Origin: Ensifer sp. LC11
GTDB taxonomy: Bacteria > Pseudomonadota > Alphaproteobacteria > Rhizobiales > Rhizobiaceae
Assembly (NCBI RefSeq): GCF_001695835.1
Contig: NZ_MBSO01000009.1
Location: forward strand, 96,437 to 160,436
DNA: 64,000 nucleotides
Reading direction: 5' to 3'
A model generated the notes under the pieces. That model was not told the origin of the DNA. It saw only the letters and a list, made by a program, of their open reading frames with translations, and did not search any database. Below are positions 25,450 through 34,618 of the stretch, in pieces. The position numbers were made by a program, and so were the translations under genes. Within the stretch, counting starts at the first letter, position 1. Each line of letters opens with the position of its first letter.

Positions 25450-25471
25450 GCCCGGCGCCGATGTGCCGGGC
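25450..25471 (+). terminator. Hairpin downstream of lpxXL
   Basis: Stem GCCCGGC (25450-25456) / GCCGGGC (25465-25471), followed by GCGATTTTA. A plausible intrinsic terminator for the acpXL-lpxXL transcript, though the T-run is short. The rest of 25385-25753 shows no gene. Confidence 0.5.
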
Positions 25472-25753
25472 GCGATTTTATCGTGCGCATGGCGAATGCC
25501 GTGGCCGGATTCTCCCTGAAAACGTTTCCGGACGGCGAGTTTCTCTTTCTGTTGTTGAACGCTATCGCAATGAGTGTAAACTCTTCGTTGTCTCGCGGGG
25601 AGTGAACTGCAAGCGCTTTGGGTGGCTGATGCGGTGTGGTTTTACGCGGAAGCAGTGGGGGAAACAGCAAGAACCAGATCAGTGTCTGCCGTCATCAACG
25701 CCTGTCTTGTAAGTGCATCGAAGCGGCTTTGCCGTGGGGAATGGGGTTTCGAA

Positions 25754-26464
25754 TTGAACGCACTGATTGAGCTGTTCTGGTTCAAATATTCACAGTTGCA
25801 GTATGCCGTACGCATGGCAGACGAGCACCTGATCGGGATTCTGGATCGCGAGTTGGATCCGATCCTGAGATCCGTCTACGACGAGAAGGCGGTGAGTGTC
25901 GAAGACGCCCGACTTCAGTTCCAATTCCTGATCGACATCCTGCGGGTCGAGGCCGACGACATCTCCTGCGTGCTCAGGCACTCGCAGCTGCTGCAATCGC
26001 TGATCAACCGTTACTTCGCCGCCACTGGCGCAGAGACGTTCGCCGATCTCCAGCTTGAACGCCTGCCAGCGCAGCCGAACAAGGGCAGGGCGGACGAGGG
26101 GCTGCTCAACGAGGCCATCCTCGACAGCTTCCCGGACCGGATCGCCGTCATCACCCCCGACTATCGCTATCTTTATACCAACCCGCGCAACGCCAACCAT
26201 CTGGCAAGCCGCCCGATGGATCTGATCGGCCGGCATATCGTCGAGTTTATCGGCATCCAGCGCTTCGAGCTCAGGGTAAAATCCTATCTTGATCGCTGCT
26301 TTGCTGGCGACGTGGTCGACTACACCTTCGCCAAGACCGTCGACGGGCGTACGGTCGTCGTCCGTTGTCGGCTGACGCCGTGCATGTCGAGCACCGGCAA
26401 ACTGATCGGTGCGATCCTGGTGATCCAGGAACATGCCGACCGCAGGCGGGCGATCGCGGCCTGA
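25754..26464 (+). CDS. PAS-domain protein
   Basis: 236-residue cytosolic protein. Residues 1-110 are mostly helical (IELFWFKYSQLQYAVRMADEHLIGILDRELDP). A PAS fold starts near residue 120 with NEAILDSFPDRIAVITPDYRYLYTNPRNANHLASRPMDLIGRHIVEFIG and ends GKLIGAILVIQEHADRRRA. No output domain is attached, so it probably senses or relays by protein contact. The TTG at 25754 is preferred because GTGGGGAATGGGG precedes it; the ATG near 25815 is the alternative. Stands alone; ligand unknown. Confidence 0.75.
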   Translation: MNALIELFWFKYSQLQYAVRMADEHLIGILDRELDPILRSVYDEKAVSVEDARLQFQFLIDILRVEADDISCVLRHSQLLQSLINRYFAATGAETFADLQLERLPAQPNKGRADEGLLNEAILDSFPDRIAVITPDYRYLYTNPRNANHLASRPMDLIGRHIVEFIGIQRFELRVKSYLDRCFAGDVVDYTFAKTVDGRTVVVRCRLTPCMSSTGKLIGAILVIQEHADRRRAIAA

Positions 26465-26568
26465 GCGGTCGCGTTCAGCGCGCCGCAGTCCATCCACATT
26501 TCGGAAAGTCGCGGGTCGGGCGCATTGTGACGATTCGGTCGATTTGGCGCGAAGGGGGCCGCAACGTC

Positions 26569-27147
26569 GTGGAAATCAGGATCGAAACGCCACGCCTTAT
26601 CCTGCGGCCGTGGGGCGAGGAGGATATCGCGCAACTCACGCTCGGCTTGAACGATCTGGACGTCGCAAAGTGGCTTGCGTTCGTTCCGCACCCCTATTCG
26701 ACGTCGGACGCCGAAAGCTGGATCAGGAGATGCCAGGAGATTGCCAACGCAGGCAATCGGCCGATCGCGTACGAATTTGCGATCGAGCTTAAGTCTGAAC
26801 GACTGGTGATTGGCGGGGTCAGTCTCAATAAGATCGACTGGAGTGGCGGAACGGCTGGTGGCGGGATCTGGATCGCCAGCCCCTACCAGGGACGCGGTTA
26901 TGGCCGCGAGGCATTCGAGGCGAAGATCCGCTTTGCGTTTTCCGATCTGGGCCTGACACGGCTGGTCAACGGTTACCTTGACGGCAACGAAAACTCCTGG
27001 GCGATGCAGAGCAAACTGGGCTACCGGCGCGTCTCTGAAGTTGCCAGCCGGCGTATGGCCGATGGCAGGCAGACGATCGAACATGTCACGATGTTGCTGC
27101 GCAGCGATTGGCAGGAGTACGGAAAGCAAACGCCGAGCCGGCCGTGA
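26569..27147 (+). CDS. GNAT-family N-acetyltransferase (RimJ/RimL type)
   Basis: 192-residue protein. It starts VEIRIETPRLILRPWGEEDIAQLTLGL, the classic opening of the ribosomal-protein-acetyltransferase-like GNAT group, has the acetyl-CoA pyrophosphate loop in YQGRGYGREAFEA near residue 105, and ends with NSWAMQSKLGYRRVSE. GTG 26569 is chosen since GAAGGGGG precedes it and the family starts there; a longer frame overlapping the PAS gene is not credible. The substrate amine is unknown. Confidence 0.85.
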   Translation: MEIRIETPRLILRPWGEEDIAQLTLGLNDLDVAKWLAFVPHPYSTSDAESWIRRCQEIANAGNRPIAYEFAIELKSERLVIGGVSLNKIDWSGGTAGGGIWIASPYQGRGYGREAFEAKIRFAFSDLGLTRLVNGYLDGNENSWAMQSKLGYRRVSEVASRRMADGRQTIEHVTMLLRSDWQEYGKQTPSRP

Positions 27148-27251
27148 TCCAGCGGGCAATCGCACGGCGTGTCGGGATCGTTTGATCGCGACGATTGCGG
27201 TTGGAGGCAGGAGCGGCCGAGGCAACCCGGCCGTCGCCACGCAAGTGCAGC

Positions 27252-27752
27252 TTATCCGGCCGGTGATGTCATGCTGCGCAGGCATTCCTGCTCGAAGCCA
27301 ACATGCCGGCGCAGGCTGGTGAAGAAGCCGCGCAGCATGTAGCCGGCGGTCTCGGCATTGACGGTCTCGTCGGCAGCGCCGAGCCGTTCCAGCATCTCCG
27401 TCAGTTCCTCGGCGAAGCACTCGTCCTCGCAGTGCTCGTATTTCAGTCGCTCCAGCGTAGCGCTGATCGTCGGATCGCTTGGGAAGGTCCGTTCGACCCA
27501 GGGGAAAACCAGGGTCTCCTCGCCGGAATGCATCTCGCGGATCATCGGCCCGAGCACCTTGGCGGCGTAGAGGCATTTCTGCCGGTCGATTTCGGCGGGC
27601 AGGCTGTCGGCGATTTCCTCAAGACAGCTGCAAAGCGCGAGCTGCTCTTCGTGGGCACGGGCGAGCCAGGCGAAGGGTTCGGCCATCGGCACGGGCCGGG
27701 CAGGTGGCTCCGGCCGGCTTCGGATACGTCCTTCCTCATATGTGTTTTTCAT
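27252..27752 (-). CDS. Hemerythrin-like HHE-domain protein
   Basis: 166-residue helical protein with His/Glu iron-ligand positions in [52 protein letters not shown] and [12 protein letters not shown], the four-helix diiron arrangement of hemerythrin-HHE domains, which bind oxygen or sense oxygen and nitric oxide. It is divergent from ccoN, and the FNR box at 27825-27838 lies 72 bases before its ATG, so co-regulation with the cbb3 oxidase is plausible. Start ATG 27752; a TTG nine bases upstream is the alternative. Confidence 0.85.
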   Translation of the reverse strand: MKNTYEEGRIRSRPEPPARPVPMAEPFAWLARAHEEQLALCSCLEEIADSLPAEIDRQKCLYAAKVLGPMIREMHSGEETLVFPWVERTFPSDPTISATLERLKYEHCEDECFAEELTEMLERLGAADETVNAETAGYMLRGFFTSLRRHVGFEQECLRSMTSPAG

Positions 27753-27824
27753 CGACTTCAAACACCCGCTCCCACGGTGCTCCCTATTGTTTGCCGAGGA
27801 TGACCCATTCGAGGTGGGGCAGCC

Positions 27825-27838
27825 TTGATCTGAATCAA
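27825..27838 (+). promoter_or_regulatory. FNR/FixK box between hemerythrin gene and ccoN
   Basis: TTGATCTGAATCAA, an exact TTGAT-N4-ATCAA palindrome, 102 bases before the ccoN ATG and 72 bases before the hemerythrin ATG. Confidence 0.88.
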
Positions 27839-27940
27839 GGCCGGGCCGCCCAGATTCTGACAGTTTCCGGCAAGCTGCGGCGAGGCCCCTGTTCTAGGGC
27901 GCGTTCCCGCGTGCGTTCGGACCAAGTTGGGGACCCAACC

Positions 27941-29569
27941 ATGAAATACACTTTCGAGATGATCCTGCTCGGGGTCGGGGCATTTCTGGCGCTTGTCGGC
28001 GCCGGGTTTGCCCAGGACCGGCACTTTGAGGCCCATATGTGGGTGCTGTTCTTCGTGCTTCTTGCCGGCACCATCATGCTGATGCGACGCATCGAGTTCC
28101 GCCCGGCTTCCGCGGGCAGGGCGCCGCCACCACCGCCGCAGTCGGAATATTTCGACGAGGTGGTCAAATACGGCGTCATCGCCACCGTCTTCTGGGGCGT
28201 CGTCGGCTTTCTCGTGGGCGTCGTGGTTGCGCTTCAGCTTGCCTTTCCCGACCTCAACATCGAACCCTGGTTCAACTTCGGCCGCATGCGGCCGCTGCAC
28301 ACGTCGGCGGTCATCTTCGCCTTCGGCGGCAACGCGCTGATCGCGACGTCGTTCTACATCGTCCAGCGCACCAGCCGCGCCCGTCTCTTCGGCGGCGATC
28401 TCGGCTGGTTCGTGTTCTGGGGCTACCAGCTGTTCATCGTCATGGCGGCCACCGGCTACCTGCTCGGCATCACCCAGTCGAAGGAATACGCGGAGCCGGA
28501 ATGGTATGTCGACCTGTGGCTGACGATCGTCTGGGTCGCCTATCTCGCCGTCTTCCTCGGCACGCTTTTGACCCGCAAGGAGCCGCATATCTATGTGGCC
28601 AACTGGTTTTATCTCGCCTTCATCGTCACGATCGCGATGCTGCACATCGTCAACAACCTGGCGGTACCGGTCTCCTTCCTCGGTTCCAAGAGCTACTCGG
28701 CCTTTGCCGGCGTGCAGGATGCGCTCACGCAATGGTGGTACGGGCATAACGCCGTCGGCTTCTTCCTGACGGCCGGCTTCCTCGGCATGATGTATTACTT
28801 CATCCCGAAGCAGGCGAACCGCCCCGTCTATTCCTACCGCCTGTCGATCATCCACTTCTGGTCGCTGATCTTCATGTACATCTGGGCGGGTCCGCACCAC
28901 CTGCACTATACGGCGCTGCCCGACTGGGCGCAGACGCTCGGCATGGTGTTCTCCATCATGCTGTGGATGCCCTCCTGGGGCGGCATGATCAACGGCCTGA
29001 TGACGCTGTCTGGCGCCTGGGACAAGATCCGCACCGACCCGATCATCCGCATGATGGTAATGGCCGTCGCCTTCTACGGCATGGCGACCTTCGAAGGTCC
29101 GATGATGTCGATCAAGACCGTCAACTCGCTCAGCCACTACACCGACTGGACCATCGGCCACGTGCATTCCGGCGCGCTCGGCTGGAACGGCCTCATCACC
29201 TTCGGCGCGATCTACTACCTCGTTCCGAAGCTGTGGAACCGCGAGCGCCTCTACAGCGTGCGCATGGTCAACTGGCACTTCTGGCTCGCCACGCTCGGCA
29301 TCGTCGTCTATGCGGCGGTCATGTGGGTTGCCGGCATCCAGCAGGGCCTGATGTGGCGCGAATACGACGATCAGGGCTTCCTCGTCTATTCCTTCGCGGA
29401 GTCGGTCGCGGCCATGCTGCCCTACTACGTGCTGCGTGCCCTTGGCGGCGCACTCTTCCTCGCCGGCGCTCTGCTCATGGCCTTCAACGTAACAATGACC
29501 ATCCTCGGCCGCGTGCGCGACGAAGCTCCGATCTTCGGAGCGACGCCCGTGCTCAAGGCTGCGGAATAG
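27941..29569 (+). CDS. ccoN: cbb3-type cytochrome c oxidase subunit I (FixN)
   Basis: Catalytic subunit of the high-affinity terminal oxidase used in microoxia. 542 residues, twelve or more membrane helices. Metal-ligand histidines are visible in [37 protein letters not shown] (CuB region with the cross-linkable Tyr nearby in [12 protein letters not shown]), [18 protein letters not shown] and [14 protein letters not shown]. The ATG at 27941 is the family start; a longer upstream frame is spurious. The FNR box lies upstream. First gene of ccoNOQP. Confidence 0.97.
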   Translation: MKYTFEMILLGVGAFLALVGAGFAQDRHFEAHMWVLFFVLLAGTIMLMRRIEFRPASAGRAPPPPPQSEYFDEVVKYGVIATVFWGVVGFLVGVVVALQLAFPDLNIEPWFNFGRMRPLHTSAVIFAFGGNALIATSFYIVQRTSRARLFGGDLGWFVFWGYQLFIVMAATGYLLGITQSKEYAEPEWYVDLWLTIVWVAYLAVFLGTLLTRKEPHIYVANWFYLAFIVTIAMLHIVNNLAVPVSFLGSKSYSAFAGVQDALTQWWYGHNAVGFFLTAGFLGMMYYFIPKQANRPVYSYRLSIIHFWSLIFMYIWAGPHHLHYTALPDWAQTLGMVFSIMLWMPSWGGMINGLMTLSGAWDKIRTDPIIRMMVMAVAFYGMATFEGPMMSIKTVNSLSHYTDWTIGHVHSGALGWNGLITFGAIYYLVPKLWNRERLYSVRMVNWHFWLATLGIVVYAAVMWVAGIQQGLMWREYDDQGFLVYSFAESVAAMLPYYVLRALGGALFLAGALLMAFNVTMTILGRVRDEAPIFGATPVLKAAE

Positions 29570-29582
29570 GAGGGCATAGTCA

Positions 29583-30314
29583 ATGTCCATTCTCGACAAA
29601 CACGCCACACTCGAACGCAACGCGACGCTGCTGCTGGTCGGCTCGCTGCTCGTCGTTTCCGTCGGCGGCATCGTGGAAATCGCGCCGCTCTTCTATCTCG
29701 AAAACACCATCGAGAAGGTCGAGGGCATGCGGCCTTACTCGCCGCTGGAGCTTGCCGGCCGCGACGTCTATGTGCGTGAAGGCTGCTACGTCTGTCACAG
29801 CCAGATGATCCGCCCGTTCCGCGACGAAGTGGAGCGCTACGGTCACTACTCGCTGGCGGCGGAATCCATGTACGACCATCCGTTCCAGTGGGGCTCGAAA
29901 CGCACCGGGCCGGATCTTGCCCGCGTCGGCGATCGCTACTCCAACGAGTGGCACGTGCAGCACATGATCGAGCCGCGCTCGGTGGTGCCGGAATCGGTGA
30001 TGCCGAGCTACGCCTTCCTCAAGGAGACGTCGCTCGACGTGAACAACATCGCCGCGAACCTCAAAGCCAACAAGGCGGTCGGCGTTCCCTATACGGACGA
30101 AATGATCGACAACGCGCTTGCCGACATCAAGGCGCAGGCCGATCCGAACGCCGATACTTCGGGTGTCGAGGCCCGCTATCCGAAGGCCAAGCTCGGCGAC
30201 TTCGACGGCAACCCGCAGAGGCTGACGGAGATGGACGCGCTCGTCGCCTATCTGCAGATGCTCGGCACGCTGGTCGACTTCTCCACCTACGACGACACCA
30301 CGGGCTATCGCTAA
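29583..30314 (+). CDS. ccoO: cbb3 oxidase monoheme subunit II (FixO)
   Basis: 243-residue membrane-anchored cytochrome c. N-terminal hydrophobic anchor ([22 protein letters not shown]), then the heme motif CYVCH in [19 protein letters not shown], and axial Met candidates in [13 protein letters not shown]. It passes electrons to CcoN in the periplasm. Starts 13 bases after ccoN with GGAGG upstream. Confidence 0.96.
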   Translation: MSILDKHATLERNATLLLVGSLLVVSVGGIVEIAPLFYLENTIEKVEGMRPYSPLELAGRDVYVREGCYVCHSQMIRPFRDEVERYGHYSLAAESMYDHPFQWGSKRTGPDLARVGDRYSNEWHVQHMIEPRSVVPESVMPSYAFLKETSLDVNNIAANLKANKAVGVPYTDEMIDNALADIKAQADPNADTSGVEARYPKAKLGDFDGNPQRLTEMDALVAYLQMLGTLVDFSTYDDTTGYR

Positions 30315-30326
30315 GGAGACAAGCAC

Positions 30327-30560
30327 ATGGAAACCTACACGGCCATGCGCCAGTTCGCCGATAGCTGGGCGCTTCTTGCCATGACGCTCTTCTTCCTGGG
30401 CGTCGTCGCCTTCATCTTCCGGCCCGGCGCCAAGAAGGCCGCCGACGAGGCCGCAGCCATCCCCTTCAATCACGACGTGATTGAGATTCAGAATTCAGAG
30501 CGGCATGTGGGCGGAAAACCGCTGCGCACTTTTCCTCATGCCGCTCGTAAGGAGGATTAA
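30327..30560 (+). CDS. ccoQ: cbb3 oxidase small subunit CcoQ (FixQ) with palindrome-encoded tail
   Basis: 77-residue single-span membrane protein; the usual rhizobial FixQ is about 50 residues. Residues 1-50 are family-like (METYTAMRQFADSWALLAM ... AAAIPFNHD) with the membrane helix WALLAMTLFFLGVVAFIF. Residues 51-77 are encoded by a rhizobial palindrome (arms GAGCGGCATG 30498-30507 and CATGCCGCTC 30537-30546), read in frame as NSERHVGGKPLRTFPHAARKED. The original stop has evidently been lost and the stop now overlaps the ccoP ribosome site AAGGAGG. The tail is cytosolic and may be tolerated. Confidence 0.88.
   Translation: METYTAMRQFADSWALLAMTLFFLGVVAFIFRPGAKKAADEAAAIPFNHDVIEIQNSERHVGGKPLRTFPHAARKED
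30498..30546. repeat. Rhizobial palindromic repeat inside ccoQ
   Basis: Ten-base arms GAGCGGCATG / CATGCCGCTC, inner stem GGAAAA / TTTTCC and loop CCGCTGCGCAC. The same inner loop occurs at 42706-42730. Confidence 0.8.
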
Positions 30561-30564
30561 TAGA

Positions 30565-31428
30565 ATGGCGGACAAACACGTCGACGAAATCAGCGGCGTC
30601 GAGACCACCGGCCACGAATGGGACGGTATCCGTGAACTCAACAACCCGATGCCGCGCTGGTGGGTCTATACCTTCTACGCGACCATCGTCTGGGCGGTCG
30701 GCTACATGATCGTCTATCCGGCGGTGCCGCTCCTGACGGATGCCACCAAGGGCGTGCTCGGCTATTCGAGCCGCGCCGAAGTGAGCGCCGAGCTTGCCAG
30801 CGCCAAGGCGGCTCAGGCCGGCAATCTCGAAAAGATCGCATCGAGTTCGCTGGAACAGATCATGGCTGATCCGCAGCTGCAGCACTTCGCAGTTTCGGGC
30901 GGTGCCTCGGCCTTCAAGGTCAACTGTGCCCAGTGCCATGGCTCGGGGGCTGCGGGTTCCGCCGGCTTCCCGAACTTGAACGACGACGACTGGCTCTGGG
31001 GCGGCAAGCCCGAGGAGATCTACCAGACGATCGCCCACGGCATCCGCTACAACGGCGACGACGACACCCGCATCTCGGAGATGCCGTCCTTTGCGGAGAT
31101 CCTCAAGCCCGAGGAGATCAAGCAGACGGCCGCCTATGTCGTCAGCCTCACCGGCACGGCGTCGGACGCATCGCTGGTTGAACCGGGCAAGGCGCTGTTT
31201 GAAGCAAACTGTGCCTCGTGCCATGGGGCTGACGCCAAGGGTAACCGCGAGTTCGGCGCGCCCAATCTTGCCGATGCGCTGTGGCTGAACGGTGATAGCG
31301 AACAGGCGATCATCGCCCAGATGAAGGCACCCAAGCACGGCGTCATGCCCGCATGGCTGCCGCGCCTCGGCGACACCACGGTCAAGCAGCTCGCCGTCTT
31401 CGTGCATTCGCTGGGCGGGGGCGAGTAG
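30565..31428 (+). CDS. ccoP: cbb3 oxidase diheme subunit III (FixP)
   Basis: 287-residue membrane protein with two c-type heme motifs, CAQCH (in KVNCAQCHGSGAAG) and CASCH (in EANCASCHGADAKG), preceded by an N-terminal membrane helix WWVYTFYATIVWAVGYMIVYPAVPLL. It accepts electrons from soluble cytochromes. The ATG at 30565 is preceded by AAGGAGG, which overlaps the ccoQ end. Last gene of ccoNOQP; a RIME-like repeat follows. Confidence 0.97.
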   Translation: MADKHVDEISGVETTGHEWDGIRELNNPMPRWWVYTFYATIVWAVGYMIVYPAVPLLTDATKGVLGYSSRAEVSAELASAKAAQAGNLEKIASSSLEQIMADPQLQHFAVSGGASAFKVNCAQCHGSGAAGSAGFPNLNDDDWLWGGKPEEIYQTIAHGIRYNGDDDTRISEMPSFAEILKPEEIKQTAAYVVSLTGTASDASLVEPGKALFEANCASCHGADAKGNREFGAPNLADALWLNGDSEQAIIAQMKAPKHGVMPAWLPRLGDTTVKQLAVFVHSLGGGE

Positions 31429-31445
31429 GGCCAGAGGGGTTTGCG

Positions 31446-31650
31446 GACCTGCCCCTCATCCGCGCGGTGAGGGAACTGCCCCTCATCCGCCTGCCGGCAC
31501 CTTCTCCCCGCTTGCGGGGAGAAGGGCTCTTGTGGCACCGCCTGCGATCTCCTCTGAGGTTGATACTTGGCAAGACGGTGCGCCCAGCGCCTCTCTCCCC
31601 CCCTGCGGGGAGAGATGTCCGGCAGGACAGTGAGGGGTGCCGGGTGCGAT
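31446..31650. repeat. RIME-like rhizobial intergenic repeat, composite
   Basis: Contains CTTCTCCCCGCttgCGGGGAGAAG (about 31501-31525) preceded by CCCCTCATCCGCCTGCCGG, and a facing module CCTCTCTCCCCCCCTGCGGGG (about 31590) with GATGTCCGGCAGGACAGTGAGGGG. Related to 16995-17195. It separates ccoP from the convergent PIG-L gene and may end both transcripts. Confidence 0.7.
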
Positions 31651-31694
31651 GATTGCAGATTGACGAGCGGCCGCGTCGCAAGACGCGGCCTTTC

Positions 31695-32591
31695 TCATTC
31701 CAGCGCCGCAGCGATCGTCGCGCCGACCACGACGCTTGAAAGCGCCGTGCCGAGAAGCAGCGAGGTGTTGACCGGCTTCTTCACGACGGTGCCGAAGTTG
31801 AAGAGGTTCATCGGCAGCAGGTGAAAACCACCGCCTTCCGGGCGGCTTGGCGGCGCCTCCATGAAGCATTCGTCGTCGAACCAGATCCAGTCGTCGCGCC
31901 AGGTCCAGCAGCCGTGCTGGCGATAGATGTTCGCCACCTGCTCGGCAAAGCCCTTGTCGGCGGGCAGACGGACATAGTCGGTCGGCTTGCGGCTGAAATA
32001 CTGCATGGCGAGCGGCATCGAGCGCTCGGTGCAATAATTGGACATCCAGAGCTTGAAGCCGATCTCGTCGCGCAGCCGGTCGAGCACGCGGAAGACCTGC
32101 ACGTGGTCCTCATGGCCGTATTCACCCCAGGGATTGTGGGTGAAGACATTCATGTCAGGCTTCAGCAGCGGCAGAAGCGTCCGATAGAGCGTTTCGTAAT
32201 TGTCGCGATAGGCCTGGGCGATCGGCCGGGTCGAATGGCGGAAGTTGCCGGGCATGATTTGCGACAGCGATTTCTTGACGATGCGCTTGGCCTCGCGGCG
32301 CGCGCCCTCAGTGCCGAACTCCATGCCGAAGGGGCCAGTCGTCGGGTTGGTCCAATCGGCACAGTCGAAGGAGCCGGTTTCCTCCATTTCCAGAAAACGC
32401 ACGTTGCCGCGCGGATAGGCCTTGATCGCCGCGGCGCGCGCGTCGCCCATCTGTGGCTGCGACCAGATGTCGCGATAGAGGATGATGACCTCGTCGACCT
32501 TGCTCAAGATCGAAGTGAACCACAGCAGTTCGTCGTCCGGATGGGCGCCGATGATGACGGATTTCTTCAGGAAATCGTGAGTGTCGGCCAT
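31695..32591 (-). CDS. PIG-L / LmbE-type deacetylase with C-terminal membrane helix
   Basis: 298-residue protein of the zinc-dependent N-acetylglucosaminyl-type deacetylase family. The metal motif is in VIIGAHPDDELLWF (residues 12-25), and the third ligand is probably in NPWGEYGHEDHVQVFRV. The C-terminal 25 residues (TSLLLGTALSSVVVGATIAAAL) form a hydrophobic helix, so the enzyme may be anchored by its tail. It lies between ccoP and fixG together with other unrelated genes, on the opposite strand. Substrate unknown; PIG-L members act on sugars, lipids or small thiols. Confidence 0.85.
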   Translation of the reverse strand: MADTHDFLKKSVIIGAHPDDELLWFTSILSKVDEVIILYRDIWSQPQMGDARAAAIKAYPRGNVRFLEMEETGSFDCADWTNPTTGPFGMEFGTEGARREAKRIVKKSLSQIMPGNFRHSTRPIAQAYRDNYETLYRTLLPLLKPDMNVFTHNPWGEYGHEDHVQVFRVLDRLRDEIGFKLWMSNYCTERSMPLAMQYFSRKPTDYVRLPADKGFAEQVANIYRQHGCWTWRDDWIWFDDECFMEAPPSRPEGGGFHLLPMNLFNFGTVVKKPVNTSLLLGTALSSVVVGATIAAALE

Positions 32592-32757
32592 GCCTTCGCG
32601 CCCTTGCGTTCTTCGCGCGCAATTTTGGCGTGTAGAGATTAAGCCGGCGTAAAGCGGGAGGGCCCGCCCACAAATTGGGGAGGAGGTGCAAGACTATTTC
32701 GTTTCTGGCGGACCTGCGATCGGGTGGTCAACCGATCGAAAACGGCGCCACCAAGTT

Positions 32758-32912
32758 CTCCCTCATTTCTGTGCTGTCACAGAAATCCAGCCGCGTCGCG
32801 TCGGCGGCGCGAAAAGACCCCCTGAATGACGAGTACCGGCATTTTGAGTCTCGTGCCGTGCGGACGCACGGCTGCTGGATCTCTGTGACAAGCACAGAGA
32901 TGAGGGTCGGAG
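32758..32912. repeat. Long inverted-repeat element, copy A
   Basis: Left arm CCTCATTTCTGTGCTGTCAC... (32761-32791) and right arm GCTGGATCTCTGTGACAAGC... (32872-32905) are largely complementary (TTTCTGTG...CACAGAAAT and CTCTGTG...CACAGAG pieces nested). The core holds GAAAAGACCCC and a CCGTGCGGACGCACGG stem. Copies B (45591-45723) and C (57077-57199) share the arms. Confidence 0.75.
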
Positions 32913-32984
32913 GGGTAGCGCCCATTCGCCCGGTGCTTGTCTGAGAGAACGATCGTACCCCTCTCGTTCCCGAGCCTTCTTTGC

Positions 32985-33338
32985 CTATTGTGCCGACCAC
33001 ACCGCCAGCTCGTACCCATCCGGGTCGGCGAAGTGGAAGCGCCGGCCGCCGGGGAAGGTGAAGATCGGCTTGACGATCTTGCCGCCGGCCTTTTCGACGC
33101 CGGCCAGTGCCTCTTCAAGCTTGTCGGCGTAGATGATGATCAGCGGGCCGCCGCTTCTGACCGGGCCGGTGGTGGTAAAGCCGCCGGTCAGGCGACCGTC
33201 CTGGAACTCGCAATATTCCGGGCCGTAGTCGGTGAATGTCCAGCCGAAGGCACTGCCGTAGAAGGCCTTGCTTGCAGCGATGTCGGAGACGTTGAATTCC
33301 ACATAGTCGATGCGGCTGTCATTACCCTTGTTACCCAT
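32985..33338 (-). CDS. VOC (glyoxalase/bleomycin-resistance) family protein
   Basis: 117-residue single-domain protein with the VOC beta-alpha-beta-beta-beta pattern: RIDYVEFNVSDIAASKAFYGSAFGWTFTDYG at the N-terminus and RRFHFADPDGYELAVWS at the C-terminus. Metal or substrate cannot be assigned. Its start overlaps the end of the upstream SRPBCC gene by eight bases, so the two form a small operon, a common pairing downstream of AraC-type regulators. Confidence 0.9.
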   Translation of the reverse strand: MGNKGNDSRIDYVEFNVSDIAASKAFYGSAFGWTFTDYGPEYCEFQDGRLTGGFTTTGPVRSGGPLIIIYADKLEEALAGVEKAGGKIVKPIFTFPGGRRFHFADPDGYELAVWSAQ

Positions 33339-33753
33339 GATCTTCCCTGTCTTTTCCGGATTCCATAATCGATTTCAGGGTGGCGAGATCCTTCTCCACC
33401 CAACGGGCATCGCCGGCAAACTGTTCCGCAGTCATGCCCGGCTGCCGCAGCAGCGTGAACATTACCTCGGCGCCGTCACCATTCGGCACGACCCGCAGCG
33501 CGTTGTGAACTTCGGTGCCATCTTCGAGCGTCACCAGATGATCGACGACGCCGAAGGCATTGTCCGGGGCAAAGCGCACACGGGCGTTGCCAAGCGGCCC
33601 CGGCGCCAGCCAGTCGTCACCGTCGCGCGTCAAGCCCGACGACAGGCCGGACGCCCAGCGCGGCATGTTCTCCGGCTCCGCCATGAAGGCGTAGACCGCG
33701 CGCCAGTCGCGGGCGATGGTGGTGTGAACGATCTTTGCTTCAAGTGTTGCCAT
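33331..33753 (-). CDS. SRPBCC-family (AHSA1/polyketide cyclase-like) protein
   Basis: 140-residue hydrophobic-pocket protein of the START/SRPBCC superfamily: an initial strand ATLEAKIVHTTIARDWRAVYAFMAEPENMPRW (helix-grip entry) and a C-terminal long helix (VEKDLATLKSIMES). The ATG at 33753 follows CAGGAGA; a longer frame from 33783 lacks a site. Transcribed with the VOC gene; ligand unknown. Confidence 0.85.
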   Translation of the reverse strand: MATLEAKIVHTTIARDWRAVYAFMAEPENMPRWASGLSSGLTRDGDDWLAPGPLGNARVRFAPDNAFGVVDHLVTLEDGTEVHNALRVVPNGDGAEVMFTLLRQPGMTAEQFAGDARWVEKDLATLKSIMESGKDREDHG

Positions 33754-33817
33754 GCTTGGTTCTCCTGAATGGGGAAATAGCACGGGCGAGCAGTCCGGTC
33801 TTGAACGAAACGGCCAG

Positions 33818-34618
33818 TCAGGCGGCTAGCCGGTCCTTGCCAAGCTGGCGGCGGATTTCGGCCGGCGAGAGCGAGGTCAATTCCTTTGCCTCACGCGAAA
33901 GATGCGCCTGATCGGCATAGCCGGCATCGAGAGCGAGAAAACCGAGGTTCTCGGACGCCTCGGTGCGGCAAGCTGCAAGGAAGCGCTGCAGGCGCAGGAT
34001 GCGGTCGAGCGTTTTGGCGCCATAGCCGAAGTGCTCGTGGCACCGGCGGCGCAGCGTCCGCTCGCTGGTTCCGGTGGTTGCCGCCAGCGATCGGATCGGA
34101 TTGTCCGCGGATGGTCGGTGCTGCCCGAGATGGGCGAGGCAGGCGGCGACATCGGTCGGCGGCGGTGAAACGGCAGCCAGGCGGTGCAGCACGGTTTCCG
34201 CCAGGATCTCGGCGCGGCGGGTCGTGCCTGTGGCCTCGTGCAACTTTGCATCGAGCTCACGCGCGGCCTTGCCCCAGAAGGCGTCGAGCGGGACGACGTT
34301 GCCGGTGATCTCGGAAAGGCGTGTGCGCAGGAAGGAGGCGGCCACGCCTGGTCGGAAGCGCAGGCCCGAAACCGTCGTGCCGGGCGCAATCACGGGGAAG
34401 GCGGCGGTCCGGTCGGGGCCCACGACCACGAGGCTGTGATCGGACCAGAGAATATCGACGCAGCCGTCGGGCACCACCGCAATGCGTGCGGTCGGTCCCT
34501 CCGGCATTTGGTGGCTCCAGAGGCATTCGATATGCCGTGAGAGCGCTGGTGGCGCGGCACGCTCGTGGTAGATGCCGCGCTGTTTCGCAAGTGTCAGCGG
34601 CCCGCCGGAGCCGTCCAT
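33818..34618 (-). CDS. AraC-family transcriptional regulator
   Basis: 266-residue protein with an N-terminal ligand-type domain (residues 20-130, LSRHIECLWSHQMP ... GVAASFLRTRLSEITG, the DUF6597 pattern) and a C-terminal double helix-turn-helix (SLAATTGTSERTLRRRCHEHFGYGAKTLDRILRLQRF and LALDAGYADQAHLSREAKELTSLSPAEIR). Its start overlaps the end of agcS by 25 bases. It is likely to regulate the adjacent SRPBCC-VOC pair or agcS (inference from position). Confidence 0.9.
   Translation of the reverse strand: MDGSGGPLTLAKQRGIYHERAAPPALSRHIECLWSHQMPEGPTARIAVVPDGCVDILWSDHSLVVVGPDRTAAFPVIAPGTTVSGLRFRPGVAASFLRTRLSEITGNVVPLDAFWGKAARELDAKLHEATGTTRRAEILAETVLHRLAAVSPPPTDVAACLAHLGQHRPSADNPIRSLAATTGTSERTLRRRCHEHFGYGAKTLDRILRLQRFLAACRTEASENLGFLALDAGYADQAHLSREAKELTSLSPAEIRRQLGKDRLAA

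Noticed and set aside
27758..29671. 637-codon minus-strand frame across ccoN
   Set aside because: Antisense shadow with biased composition; CcoN histidine motifs lie on the plus strand.
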